Shown here in pieces: positions 1 through 11,221 of a stretch of 64,000 bases of DNA (its first letter is position 1; each line of letters starts with the position of its first letter). Source of the DNA: Sambucus nigra (Eukaryota > Streptophyta > Magnoliopsida > Dipsacales > Adoxaceae); assembly GCA_949130495.1 (NCBI GenBank), contig OX422217.1:573782606-573846605 (forward strand). The letters run 5' to 3'. The notes under the pieces are model-generated. The model was not told where the DNA came from, did not search any database, and saw only the letters and a list, made by a program, of their open reading frames with translations. Both the position numbers and the translations under genes were made by a program.

Positions 1-76
1 ATTTAATCATATCCTTCAACATACGAATTGTCCGGGATCGCCAAACTCCTTGATAATTCTAAGAGATCACTAACAT
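1..76 (-). pseudogene. LINE (L1-type) ORF2 N-terminus, cut by window edge
   Basis: The minus strand from the ATG at 76 reads like the start of a plant L1-type ORF2 (apurinic endonuclease), in which the family begins with a WNCRG..R.RTIR pattern. Here the segment is NYQGVWRSRTIRMLKDMIK, and the expected Trp before the Asn is a stop codon (TAG). The rest of ORF2 lies outside the window. It sits about 130 bp downstream of the LINE ORF1 on the same strand, as expected for a bicistronic LINE. Function is lost. Confidence 0.6.
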
Positions 77-204
77 TGCTCGTGTGGCTGCTTGGGGTCA
101 GCCACCATAACCCGTAAGTCATTCATTTTGCTTTCTTTCAACTTCAAAGAGTCAAGCTCACTCTGAGAAATGTCTCTGATGGGAATATCTATCAGTTCTG
201 GATT

Positions 205-1772
205 CTACACCATCATACCGAGGTTATGGGCGAGGTTAGTTTGGGTGAACTTGTGTGTCTTTTTTCTTTTGCCCCGTTTCAGTTGTTTCATGTTATTTTT
301 GGGAGCTTTGACTTGGTTAGGCACTGGGTTTTGGTAGCACTTCTTTTTCTTTGGTTCATCTTCAGGATTAACCTCGTCCTTGTCTTTTTTCCTCTTGATG
401 GATAAATTTTTGAATCTAGGGGACAGGTCATTATCAGTGATAGCCAAGTAGGATGGGTCGTTAATATCATAGGTTATGGGTAGAGGGTTGGGGTTTTTTG
501 CAGGCTCATGAGGATTTTTGTTGAGCAAGTTCATCAAGGGCGGTAGGTTCATCATTGGGTTCTGTGACAAAATAGGAAAGTGGTGGTTCAGGACGGGTGA
601 CGATTTTTAGGGTCTTTGAATGCAAGGGTTGTGGAGGATTTGGGATAGAGGGATATAAGGGTTGAGGAGAGAGGATAGGCGGCTGAATTCTTGGGGTAGT
701 GAAACACCCAAAGTATTCGAACTGTTTAGAGATGGTTTTTCCTTTCGAAAGCAAATTAGGTTTTGGTTTGTGGGTGGGTAAGCATTAGGGGGTTTAGGTT
801 AATGGGGAAAGTAGGTTGGTTTTGGTTCAGGTGGCTGGTAGGGTTATTTTTTATGGGCTCCTTTGCTTCTAATCGAGACCTCTCAAAGGTTTCATTCGAG
901 AATAGGTTTTCTGTAGGGTCAGCTGTTCCTAAAAGGACTCTTTCATCCATAAGGGAGCTAGGACCCTTTGTATCGTTAGGCGTTGGCATATTGTTGTTCA
1001 ATGGAGTATTGCTTCCTTCTCCCATCTGTAAAATTTTTGTGTAATCTTTGAAGAATGTATATGGCTTGCTAGAATCCTCTCTAAGCCAAGAACCATAACC
1101 ATCCCCTTTTATCGCTTCCTCATTGTCACACCAACAGTCCTCTTTATCATGTCGAATTCGTCCACATTCATAACAGAAAATAGAGAGTCTTTCATTCCTG
1201 AAAACGACCCAACTGGGGTTGGAGCCGTCTCTGTAGATATACGTACCTTTAGAGAGGGGCTTACCGAGATTAACTCCTACCTTGACTCTTGTTATTTTTG
1301 TTCTGAGAAGTTGTTCTTCTTTTTCAATCTTCAGGTCCATCACTTCTCCAGCTAGAGCTGCAACTTCTTGATGTTGGAGGAGGAACGTTTATTAAGAGGG
1401 AGGTTATGTATTTGGAGCCAAAATCCACATTTATTAAACATCATATCCTCAATATCAACCTCTGGTTTCCATATTTTTAGGACTAAAAGGTGTCCCATGA
1501 TTGCCCATGGGCCACCATCTAATATTTTAGTCATATCTTGACTGTTTTTTTAAACGAAAGATATAAATATTAGGTCCCCAGCTTGTGATGTTAAAGTCTT
1601 ATCTTATTTTCCAAGCTCCAGAAAGTATTTTACTGACACCTGTATTGTTTAGGGTTTTTCTGGAGAGGATTCTGCCTACTAGCGTATTATCTGGGCAGAG
1701 GATAGACCCCAGATGGCATTCTTCGAGGTTGAGGATGGGGTTAACATCTAGGTTAGGGAGGTCGTCAGCCAT
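205..1772 (-). pseudogene. LINE ORF1 (DUF4283 plus zinc knuckle), decayed
   Basis: This is the nucleic-acid-binding ORF1 of a plant L1-type retrotransposon. The chosen start is the ATG at 1772 (MADDLPNLDVNP). A DUF4283-like region follows, with the hallmark GGPWAIMGHLLVLKIWKP near 1460-1530. A CCHC zinc knuckle with spacing C-X2-C-X4-H-X4-C (CYECGRIRHDKEDC) lies near 1130-1180. The tail is basic and proline-rich, with a lysine cluster around 330-400. The frame is broken at least near 1615 (stop), 1530, 1350, 755 and 550, so it is a pseudogene. An ORF2 start follows downstream. Family assignment rests on the two domains; exact element ends were not found. Confidence 0.72.
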
Positions 1773-4085
1773 AGAGGTCCACGTAGCAGAGGAAATATGG
1801 ATAGAAAGGGAGCAGTGGGATTACCACGTGGCAGAGGGAAAGGAGGTTGAGGGAGGTTGACGGCTCTCAGGGCACTGAAAATAATAAGGTATTAGGGTTT
1901 GTTGGGTATGGGACCCAGAAGAATCCAGAAGGAGGGAAATATCATGAATGTGTGGAAGGACCCACTACATCAAAATAAGCCTTGAGTAACAGACTAATTT
2001 TATGATTAGTAACAGTATTATACCATTGCTATTGCTTACAATAAATTACCATTACTAATTTAGTACAAGTGTTACTAATTTTAAGTCAATATTTCAAAAG
2101 TGAAAATAAAAAAATATGGGCAAATTTTCCTTCCCAACTAAATGAAAATTCGCTCCAGATCCCGACGGATACACTCCAAATGGAAAAGTCCTAACACATA
2201 CACTCCCAAATGATATCCCTACCAGATCCACAAGGGCTTCATTTCGTATTTGTTCTTAATTTGTGTGATTTGTATTCCCTAATTTGTGTTTTATATAAGA
2301 ATTAGGGTTTCTAATGAAGGTTTTGGTGGTTGAGTTTGGTAAAGAAAGTGAAGGGCGGGAGATGAATTGGAAGGAATTTTTCTCTTTAAACTATCGGGAA
2401 AAAGTCTAGTCTTTAATCAAAGACCCCTTTAACGGTATTTGGCCTCATTTCATTACCCGTTTGTGAGCTCCATCTCCAAGCTCGTCTTTCCCCCTCAGTT
2501 TGTTTTCTACATCTTAGATCTGACTTTCTTTTTGTTTTTATTTTTGCTGAAGTTATATCTGTGTGTTAGATTCAATGAACTAGGTCTGGTTTGAGTTCCA
2601 AATTGTCTATTATTTATTTCAATTTTGAAGCTTATGTATGCAAGCAGATCTTTTAATATGTTGTGCAACTATTTTAAGTCTTATTGGTTGGTGATTCTTT
2701 GTCAATTTGGTGATTGTTTCTATTAGTTCTGAAAATAAGTTTTTTTTTTCTCTTTTGGGTTTTATTGGGTTGATGTAAATATTTTAATAACATTTTAAGT
2801 TGGAACTGTAAGTGATTTTTATTATCTCTAATGATTATTTTTTTTGCTGATGATTTACTCAGGTAGTGAATTATTAATATTTGGTTTGTATTTGTAATCT
2901 CGAGACTTGTACTAAAACTCATATCTATTATAATTTATAAATTATTATGTATACAAAATTCGCAGTTTTTCTAATTATCTCTTTATGATAGGAGGTTTAT
3001 CTTAATTCATAATTGATTAAAAAAGTGTATTCAGTAGTAAAATATCTCCAAGTGTGGTCTATAATTGGGGGATTTCCTTGATTGGGCTTTTGTTTCACTT
3101 AACAGAGCCATGCTACAACCTCAACTCAATTTTGTTTTTATAATTCTTTTCTATATTATGTGTTTTTTATTCTATTTTATAGTTTCGTCGATTAACCCAC
3201 TTCTTAGTTCGTCCAGACTAGTTCAGTCCACTCATATGGAGTACTTTTTATAAATTTAGTTTATTATGTTAGATGAATGGTGGGAGTGGTAAATCTAATT
3301 ATTAAAAAAGTATGGGGGTAAATCATAGCAATTTTTGTTTGTGGGGATGATTTGTTCAAGAGAGAAGTAGTGGGTAAATAGAAGTAATCTTTTGCTTTTG
3401 TAGGTGTACATGTCTAATCTGACACAACTATTCACTTGGATATTCTCAAGTTGTAATGATGTGGTCAAGGTAATTTGATTAGTAAACACCACATGATTGA
3501 CTTAAAGCGTAGCTCTCACTAGATTTTATGCCAATGATTTAGTGTTATTTTAACTTTTCATACTTACTCTTTGATAATGATGGGTGTCGTTTCTTTCTAG
3601 CAGGGATTTGAAATGATGGAGATGATTGCCGATGTCCAGAGATGTCTGCAAGTACAAGTTATTTTTTAGTCCATTCTGGATTGTTAACTAAACTAAGCAA
3701 TCTAATGGGGGTCCATGACCCGCTGGCCGTTTATCCCTCTATCCCCACTATTCGCAAGCTATACAGGAATTTGCAAGAGCATTAGAGTAGTTGTTGTATA
3801 TATTTCACATCCCAATTATATTTTAGACTATCCGTCGCCCTCCTTCACTATTAACCTTCAGACTAATCGATGCCATGATCCAAACATTTTATTAATCCAA
3901 CTTCATTGCCAACTTTCAAATTTCCCCGTTTCAGTCACATTTCATCTGTCAACAGTCAATCTATTCACACACATTACATAACTTATAATAATTATATAAC
4001 AAACCCTCACTCAATTTTTATTTTGATCCTAATTTCCTAATATTTCCAAGGATGTCAATTCGTTCATCGTGTTTGGGGGTTTTAA
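1773..4085. other. Gene-free AT-rich stretch
   Basis: No gene is recognised. The first 100-200 bp probably hold the LINE 5' leader. The rest is AT-rich with short open frames that look like chance. 3700-4080 could be the former upstream region of the RETICULATA-related exon, but no promoter element is convincing. Confidence 0.5.
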
Positions 4086-4484
4086 GACTTCCTATGTACA
4101 AATCTGAAGCTCACATTTCAACTTAGGGTTTTCATATGTTTAAAAAGCCTTCATTTTGAAAATGCAAATCTATTGGCTTTGTATCATTCAGCTGGTAATA
4201 GGAGAACATTGAGAGCCAAATGCTCTCAAGTTGAGGTCCTGGAAGGTGACACTTTACTAAAATTTGATAATGGAAGTGGTGGAGATGATAGTAATGGGAA
4301 ATTTCCGCCAGGAGGTGGTGGGGGTGATTACGAAGAAAATGAATTTGGACTAATAATAAAATTTGAGGATGTGATAAAAGAGGCTGAAATGAGAGGATCT
4401 AGTCTTCCTTTGGATATGTTAGAGGATGCCAAGACTACATGACTTTGTAGACTTATTCTAACTAGATATTTGGATTTGCAGGTT
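4086..4484 (+). pseudogene. RETICULATA-related first-exon fragment with premature stop
   Basis: The open frame from 4086 carries a glycine- and acid-rich stretch (DNGSGGDDSNG, then PPGGGGGDYEENEFG). This is followed by KFEDVIKEAEMRGSSLPLDML, which fits the conserved N-terminal block of plant RETICULATA-related (RER/LCD1) chloroplast proteins that affect leaf mesophyll development. The frame continues past a TGA at 4440-4442 as RLILTRYLDLQ, again matching the family, and then meets a GT at 4485 (CAG|GTTAAT) that would be the intron donor. The aligned family residue at the TGA is normally Gly, so one GGA-to-TGA change explains the stop. No ATG is obvious in frame and no later exon is visible, so this looks like a duplicated gene fragment. 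Because it ends at a splice donor it did not arise through mRNA. Family match is from memory of the motif. Confidence 0.6.
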
Positions 4485-4544
4485 AATATACATTTTAAAC
4501 TTGACATGATTTTGTTGTTGATTAATGGTTTTTAAATGAACACT

Positions 4545-5115
4545 GTTGATGTAAAAAATTAGATTATCTCTAATTATTCAATCACAGATAAAAATAAATA
4601 AGACAAAAGAATTTTAAAGTAGTTCAGCCTTGAAAGAAGGGCCTACGTCCACTATTTTTGTTATTGCCGACTGTTTGGAATTATCGATAATAGGTTTTAC
4701 CAAGAAATTCCTAGTTTTTCTTGAATGAGGATGATACAATGTATTTATAGCCTTGAGGCTGTACATGTGAAAGAGTAATACATAGCTGTCCAGTAGGCGT
4801 GTACATCTGTATGATAATAACTGTGCATTTAATGCGCAGTCATCCCCTTGATTATCCAGATATAAATGCTCTGTACGAGATGCAACTCGGACCACCTAAG
4901 CTGCTCGGACCACCTAAGTAGCTCGGTATACATGAGTTTCTCGGTATAATAAAGTTCCTCGGAGAACACTTGTTGCTCGGAGCGCCTGAGTTGGTCGGGG
5001 AGGTTGAGTTCCTCGGAGTCGAGATGTTGTTCAAAAATGTTTGCAGGTTCCATGTAGATTGACACGTGTCTCCATATAATTGATCCACGTCAGTAGACTA
5101 AATTTGGTATCAACA
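4545..5115 (+). mobile_element. Probable LTR or leader of the Transposase_28 element
   Basis: The stretch upstream of the gypsy-type ORF has LTR-like features. It opens with TG, has a TATA-like gtatttatagcc near 4740, and ends near a primer-site-like TTTGGTATCAAC at 5105-5116. A matching 3' copy was not found downstream, so the boundaries are inferred. It contains about ten CTCGG-type repeats at 4865-5035. Confidence 0.4.
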
Positions 5116-5543
5116 GAAGCCCCCAATGTTTCATAGTTTGATGCTGAAGAAAAGTATGGAACATTCTGCTGACTAGACTTTCAGTTTTTATGATTTTTAG
5201 ACAAACTTTCATTGTTTATAACTCCTTTTTTGAGTGCATAGTATCAGGCTTTTAAAGTATTTTGAATTTCCATAACCGCTTCGTTTTTCGTGCCTTTTTC
5301 TTCTTTTTAGCCACCGGATACGCAATCGTCCATCCTGGTAATCATTGTTTTTCTCCATTCCCGAGGTAAAGTATTTAAACGCTTCAGAAAATTTGATCGT
5401 CTTTTACTTTTTCAAATCTGCATCTTAGAACTCCTTCACTTCTTCTCTATCTTGTGCGTTCATTTCTTCCATTGTTCGTTGTCAACTGATCCACCCTTTT
5501 CCTATAAGATATTCTTCCTTCTATTTTATTTTCTTTGTTCATC

Positions 5544-7581
5544 ATGGTTTACCTTGTTAAGTCGCTTGATAAATTTCTCTCTGATTTTTCTATTCCTCCC
5601 TGGGTCATATTGGAAGAACTTTCTGAACCTTCAGACTATTTTTCTTTGGCTGAGGGACATTGGTTCCCCAGTCTCTTTGTGGCCGAATGTGGCTTCTCTT
5701 TTCCTCCAAATCTCCTGTATTTGGAATTCTGTCAATATTTTGACGTTGTACCTGCAAAAATAGCTCCAAATACCTGGAGAATAGTTAATGGAGTCCATAG
5801 GTTAAATCAAATTCATGGAACCCGTTTAGGAATTCAGAAATTATGTTTTGCTATAGATGGGTTGTCAGCGATAGTACTTTTTATTTAAAAACTAGGTTTT
5901 TAAATAGGGCTTTAGTTGTCAATCTCCCAGATGCCAACAGGAATTACTTCGAGCATGGGGTTGTTATGAAAAATTGGCAATATGCTCCATTAAATGGAAA
6001 TGATGTATATCAGGGTCCTAGATGCCTTCCCTATGGCAATGGGATAGGTTGTTTTTATTTTATTTTATTTTTGAAATTGTGTTTTCTTTGTGTTCGATAA
6101 AATGTGTCATTGTCATTTTAATTTTGGTTTATTTGCAGTTGACAGCAAGAAAAAATCCCCCAAAGAAACCGACGTCAATTTGAGGCACTTGAAACTTATC
6201 TGGAGTTTGCATCAAACCGTTGCTGACGAACATATTAGATCAACCTCTTACTTGTTGCAGTACAAGAGCTACACTTCATCTTTTACTGCTCGTCCAGTGG
6301 TAGGTGACATCGAACCAGTACCAGCTTCTGAAGGTTCCTCTCCTGAATCAAATATTCCCCTCAGTATCAGAATGAAGATACGAAAAGCTCCCTCCTTAAC
6401 AAATCAGACTCTGCCAATGTGGAGGAAAAGAGAAATAAGCAGGATGTCCTAGAGGAAGGAACAAGAAAAGTTGATGCACCCCCTCCAGTAGCTGCTAAAA
6501 AAGTAACTGAGAAGCCCCCTGTGGCTCCGAGCAAGGTTGTAGCTGTTTCTCCTCCAAGCGAGGTTATCGTTATATCACCGACCAAGACAACATCCTTGGT
6601 TAAGAATGTTCCTGCTCCTACGAGGAAGTTGAAGAAAAGTTCCTCGGATAAATTGGTTGAATCTATCTCTCAGCCTCTAACTGCGGGAAGTGGTGTTCCC
6701 ACTTTTGTTGCTCCGAGCTCTGCCATGAGCTCGGTGAAGTCTTGGATTATCCCCGAGATCCAAGGTATTGAAGACAGTCTTTCTCGGGATAGGGTTACCA
6801 CCTTGGCAGCTCAACATATTGCCTCAGTAAGTATTACTAATATAAACTTTCATTTTTCAATGTTAAGTCCCTGCACTAACTTATAATTATTTTATTTCCT
6901 CATCTGGTAACCTGTTTTAACAGTATTATGAAAAAGGATGAGGCTATTAAAGCTTCGAGCTCCTCGGGAGGTACGGAGGAAGCTTTTGTGGGTTTGACAC
7001 AGTCCTTAAAGGATTCTCGTCAGAAATATGACGAAGATAAAGTTGCTTGGGAGAAGCAACTAAAATCCATCGAGCAAGAGCGAGGGAAAGCTGTGGAGGC
7101 CTCTCAGGAGTTGGAGAGGAAAATGAAAGAAATTGAGAAGAAGAATAATGAGCTCGAGGAAAACCTCAAAAATGCTGGAGAGCTTGAGACTAAGCTCAAA
7201 ACTGTTGAAGAGGAACTTGGTAGACTTCGTGAAGCTGATCGTCAGAAGCTAGAAGTAGAAGGGAAGTTGAAGGCAGCCGAGGAACTTCTTACTGAGAGGA
7301 TTTCCTCGGAGAAGACAAAGAGAAAACTTGCTGTTAAACAGTTCTTTAGCGCTGGCTGGGGCAAAGGTTGGAACAAAGGCCTAGCTGCCATGTCCTCTCA
7401 GATGGAATTTGCTAGCCTCAAGTACTTCAGGGATGGATGGGTTGCTGCTCTGAAAGAGATAAAGATTGCTGAGGATTCAGAATTATTCCAGCATCATACT
7501 CATGGCCCTCCTCCCTTTCCTGGGGAAGAAGAAGAGGACGAAGCTGCCTCTGAAGAGTCTTCAATGATAATTGGGGATTAG
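5544..7581 (+). pseudogene. Putative gypsy-type transposon protein (Transposase_28-like), broken
   Basis: The ATG at 5544 opens a frame with the pattern typical of the plant Transposase_28 'putative gypsy type' proteins: a FPPNLLYLEFCQYFDVVPAK segment, then PNTWR, then a conserved hydrophobic block. A frameshift near 5870 moves the frame to continue as LVVNLPDANRNYF. Likely introns are 6048-6139 (ends TTTGCAG) and 6829-6923 (GTAAGT to TTAACAG). A proline- and serine-rich linker lies at 6419-6830. The last exon (6928-7581) is open for 217 codons and is a long charged coiled coil (heptad-like E/K/L), then a SAGWGKGWNKGL segment and an acidic tail. These proteins belong to LTR elements lacking normal pol. 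Their biochemical role is unknown. The C-terminal exon is intact; the N-terminal half is not. Confidence 0.6.
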
Positions 7582-7929
7582 GTCCCTACTGTTGAACTTC
7601 ACTATGAGCAACCCCAACCAACTATTACTCCTACCGAGCAGCTACTCGTGTCCACCGAGCACCCAGCCTCTTCCTCGAAGTCTCCCTAGGAAGTTATAGG
7701 GAATAAAGAGAAGGTGTAGAGTAGTTTGGGTGTTTATTTTGTTACTTTATTGGATGTAACCTGTTTAGGAAGTGCCCATTCCTCTGTTTTTCTTCTTCGA
7801 TCTTCTTCATCTCTCTTTGTTCTCTCATGCCAACCGTAATAGGCCTCCTCCAGGGTCAAAAATCAGTTTTGTACTGCTAAACCCAAGTTCTTGAGGTTAT
7901 TGGAGGGTTCCGAGTGAACTCAGTAGGGT
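7582..7929. other. 3' tail of the gypsy-type element and junction
   Basis: The sequence downstream of the coiled-coil ORF continues with CTCGG- and CCGAG-type motifs up to about 7690, then becomes ordinary sequence. No matching 3' LTR is seen, so the element appears truncated where it meets the next LTR element on the opposite strand. Confidence 0.4.
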
Positions 7930-8580
7930 TTAGACCAAAATCCGGTGACTGGGGCTGGCTGGCGCATAGATCTGAGTACTGGCGATGGAGAGGGAGGGAT
8001 CCAGAGGTTTTCCGGCTAAGCCTTGTTGAATCCGGCCAGATTTGAGTGGCTGTGAGGACTGTTTGGTGAGTCCGGCCGTCGGAAATGTACTCCGACCAGG
8101 GACGAGTGGCGCGATGGTGATTTTGGGGTGTGCGCCTGCCCCGGGCTGAGATCTGACCTCCTTGGGGTAGCCCTGGGTGCTGTCCAGCGCTGTTCTCCTG
8201 CCCGGATGAGTGTCCGGTGGCTTGTTGCCTTTGCCGCTGCCTCTGGCCATTGTGGGGCTGGTGGTTGGAGGGCTAGAAAGTGGTGTGCTAACTTTTTTTG
8301 TGGGAGAGGGGTGAAAATAGTTGCGTAAGCGTGGGTTCAAATATTGTGGTGGCTAGGGTGAGGGTTAGGGTTAGGGTTAGGGTTTTGAGTGGTGGTGGAA
8401 GGGAGACGAGACTCAAGATCGTCAAGTCGAGCTAAGAGGTGGTTCAAGACCCCTCAAATCGATCCATGCGAGCTTCCACAAGAGCATATCTCCTCTTAAA
8501 ATCCATTTGTCATTATCTACGATTTTTTAGTGTTTTTTAACAACAACAACGGGTGGAGCCAACGAGGCTCTGATACCAAT
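7930..8580 (-). mobile_element. Internal remnant of an LTR element, with primer-binding site
   Basis: On the minus strand the LTR (8581-8902) is followed at once by ATTGGTATCAGAGCC, the initiator-Met tRNA primer site common in plant LTR elements (8566-8580). About 650 bp of GC-richer leader and ORF sequence follows. The frame 8340-7930 (Pro/Ser/Thr-rich, no recognised domain) may be a gag start. No pol and no second LTR are present, so this is a truncated copy. Confidence 0.6.
8359..8384 (+). repeat. Short TTAGGG hexamer run
   Basis: A run of GGGTTA hexamers (four in a row, ending GGGTTTT) lies in the leader of the LTR remnant. The unit is the hexamer, not the usual plant heptamer TTTAGGG. 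Confidence 0.8.
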
Positions 8581-8902
8581 TGACGTAAAAAACGTCAAAT
8601 AGGAAATAAGATGAAGATATCTCTCGTCTCAACTCTCTTTCATTAACTCTCAAATAGGTATAATGCCCCCAAATGAGGCTACAATAGAGGTATATATAGG
8701 GGGAAGTAGCTTAGGCTTTAAGCTATGATTCTAATGATAAATATACCCTTAATAGCCTTTGCTACTTCTTTCCCTAAATACCAAGTAAACAATTACTAAA
8801 AGAAAAATACAACCAAATAAGGAAAATAAAAGAAAATAACAAAAATGCCACAAAGTCCTAAAAATACTAAAAATAGCCCATAAACTTCTAATTCACATCA
8901 CA
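8581..8902 (-). repeat. LTR (322 bp) of the minus-strand element
   Basis: On the minus strand it starts TGTGATGTGAATTAG and ends TTTTTACGTCA, directly followed by the primer-binding site. It holds a TATA-like tatatatagg on the plus strand near 8692. The short terminal inverted motif and the adjacent primer site fix the boundaries well. Only one LTR of the pair is present. Confidence 0.7.
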
Positions 8903-9506
8903 TGTACAATAGTAATATTGATCGGTAGTCCCGATGAATTTACGAAGTTAAAAAATAAGATGTGTAAGCTCACCAAATATCATATCCTTGATTGGGGTTA
9001 GAAATTTAACTTAATTGTGAAGATAATAGCAATTATGAAATGCAGTCCCTTGACTTTAACTAAAAGTCATCAGTCGTCATACAAAGTAGATAGAGATTAA
9101 TAATTTGATGGAATGAGGTTGGAGGATTGCCCAAAGGTTGATGAGTGGTTAGTTAAGATCTGGGTTGTGAGCTGGTACCCTTGGATAACTAGAGAAGTTT
9201 GATGTTGTAGAGATGACCTTTGAACCCCCCATGCGAGATGGACTTGAACCCTCTTTCGAGATCCCCCTTCTTTGAGATGAGTTTACCCCCCCTCTTCGGA
9301 GATGAGTTTAGAACCCCCATTTGAGTCTCAATGTTCCCTACCGTTTCGTTACCCCCTAAACTTTTAATGTGCATCACTGGAATAAATAAGTAATCCTCTC
9401 TCTCTCTCTCTCAACCAAACACCCACACACAGAGATCAAATGTATTTCTTGTTAATATTCCACGCTGTATTTTAACTCTCTAGCATGATAACATACACCT
9501 GCTTGT
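8903..9506. other. Gene-free stretch, probable folD intron remnant
   Basis: No gene is recognised. A (TC)n microsatellite lies near 9395-9412. The stretch abuts the left CAAAC duplication of the next LTR element. It may be part of the intron preceding the folD last exon, but it contains no recognisable folD exon. Confidence 0.45.
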
Positions 9507-9511
9507 CAAAC

Positions 9512-9648
9512 TTTCATGCCCATGGCATCTATGGCCGACTTGATGAACTTGTAATTGAATTTTGGAACTGAATTGAGTTAAACAGATTGAGTTGGGAGAG
9601 AATTAAGAAAAGAATGAAGAACAGTTAAAGAAGAAGAACAAAGATAGA

Positions 9649-9685
<37 letters not shown>

Positions 9686-9931
9686 AGATAAGAATTTTGC
9701 AGATTTCATTAATTGACCAACTAATTAACTCCCTAATTATAGGAATACAGATGACCTGTAGACGACTTATTTATAGGAATACAAATGATTGACCAACTAA
9801 CTAACTCCCTAATTAGCTACCAACTAACTTCCCCAACTAACACACACATGTTGCTTCCTCCTTGATCTGTTATAACAACTTCATTAACCCATTAAGTATT
9901 AGCTAAACTAACTCCCTTGGTGATCCTGACA
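9512..9931 (-). repeat. 3' LTR of the small LTR element
   Basis: This is the 420-bp left copy. It shares the segment from CCCATGGCATC to GGTGATCCTGACA with the right copy and contains an (AG)n run at 9651-9682 and a duplicated block of 'accaactaactaactcccta' type. Confidence 0.82.
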
Positions 9932-10390
9932 ATGCCTTCCCCTTTAAAATCACTGTCCTCAATGATTGAACTACGACATGTGACGATGCATGGAAAAATT
10001 AAACCTGCCACCGGGGTCAAACACAACAGGGGTAAACTCCTTCGCCACTTTCTCGGTTGGAGGCAGCTGGATCATGATGGATGAAATTCCTATTTATTGC
10101 TGAACATTTCAAGTACTGACCATGGTAGCATCAATATCCTTTTTACGATGGGGAAAATCTTCAAGAAGCCCATCCATGTTGAAAAAATTCTGCGCTGTCA
10201 AGTATTTTGCTTTGCCATGATTTTCAAATTATTGATTGCCTTCAGTGCAAACAAGATCTTTCCTTATGAGTAAAATATGGCAGTGATTGCAAACAATTCC
10301 ATTAACACCCACTTCCCCTTTTTGCATATCTTCTTCACATAGTGTGTGGCTCCACGATGTAATACAACCCCATAAAGAACTGTTGAATTC

Positions 10391-11025
10391 TTAATTTTTC
10401 GTATACCCAAGATTTATCTCCACTGATTTTCTGTAAATCTTCAACTTTTCTGAACCAAGACTTGCACTCTCTGCACCATAATCTTCAATTTCTTGATTAT
10501 TTTTGAAGTCCAGACCCATTTCTTCCTTATGACTCATTGAGGTCTCATTTCCCAAATAACTACAATCTCGGGGCAATGCAATTGTAGATTGTAACCCTTT
10601 GATCTTTTGGCTATAAAATCTTCTTGCAATTGGGCCAATTTTATAGCATCATTTAGTTTTGAAGGAGCACAAAACTCCACAAATTTCTTCACCTCTTCAT
10701 TGAGCCCTTTTTTGAATTGATCCATTGTAACTTCGGTTTCATTTTCTCAAATAACTACAATTTCCGGGCAGTGCATTTGCAGGTTGCAACCATATAATCT
10801 TTTGGCGATGAAATCCTCCTATAATCTTGCAAGTTTTGCAGGGGCACAAAACTGAATGAATTCCTTCGCCTCTTTATCGAGCCCTTTCATGAGTTGGGTC
10901 ATCATAACTTCTTCTTGTTCCATTATAACTTTTCTCATAGAGCCCCATTTCTGATCAATCGTTTCCATTCTTGCTTCTTTAGATTGTAAACGTGACTCCA
11001 TGTGTTGAATTTGAAATTCATCCAT
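10391..11025 (-). pseudogene. gag-like ORF fragments with internally duplicated domain
   Basis: The ATG at 11025 starts MDEFQIQHMESRLQSKEAR, a coiled-coil gag N-terminus, then reaches LMKGLDKEAKEFIQFCAPAK, the typical Ty3/gypsy retrotrans_gag C-terminal helix pattern (F..GL..E....). Stops break the frame near 10820 and 10750. The same block recurs at 10725-10534 (FKKGLNEEVKKFVEFCAP), again followed by a QLHCPEIVVIWE-like segment, so the gag tail is tandemly duplicated. No zinc knuckle or protease follows. The copy cannot make a functional capsid as it stands. Confidence 0.55.
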
Positions 11026-11221
11026 GGCAAGAAGAATTGAATTGCAAAAGTAGAAAACTGAATTTAGAGATGTAGAGAATTAGAAACAGAAAAAGGAAGA
11101 AGAATAACAGGGAAGGAGATGAGAAAGAGAAAAGATCAAATTTCAGAGGTGAATGAAGAAGGATCAATCAAGAAGAAGAGAATCGAGAATTTGGGTGGCC
11201 AAGATCATGCTTGATACCAAT

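Noticed and set aside
8128..8328. Plus-strand frame over the LTR element leader
   Set aside because: Opposite in sense to the LTR/primer-site orientation and without recognisable domain.
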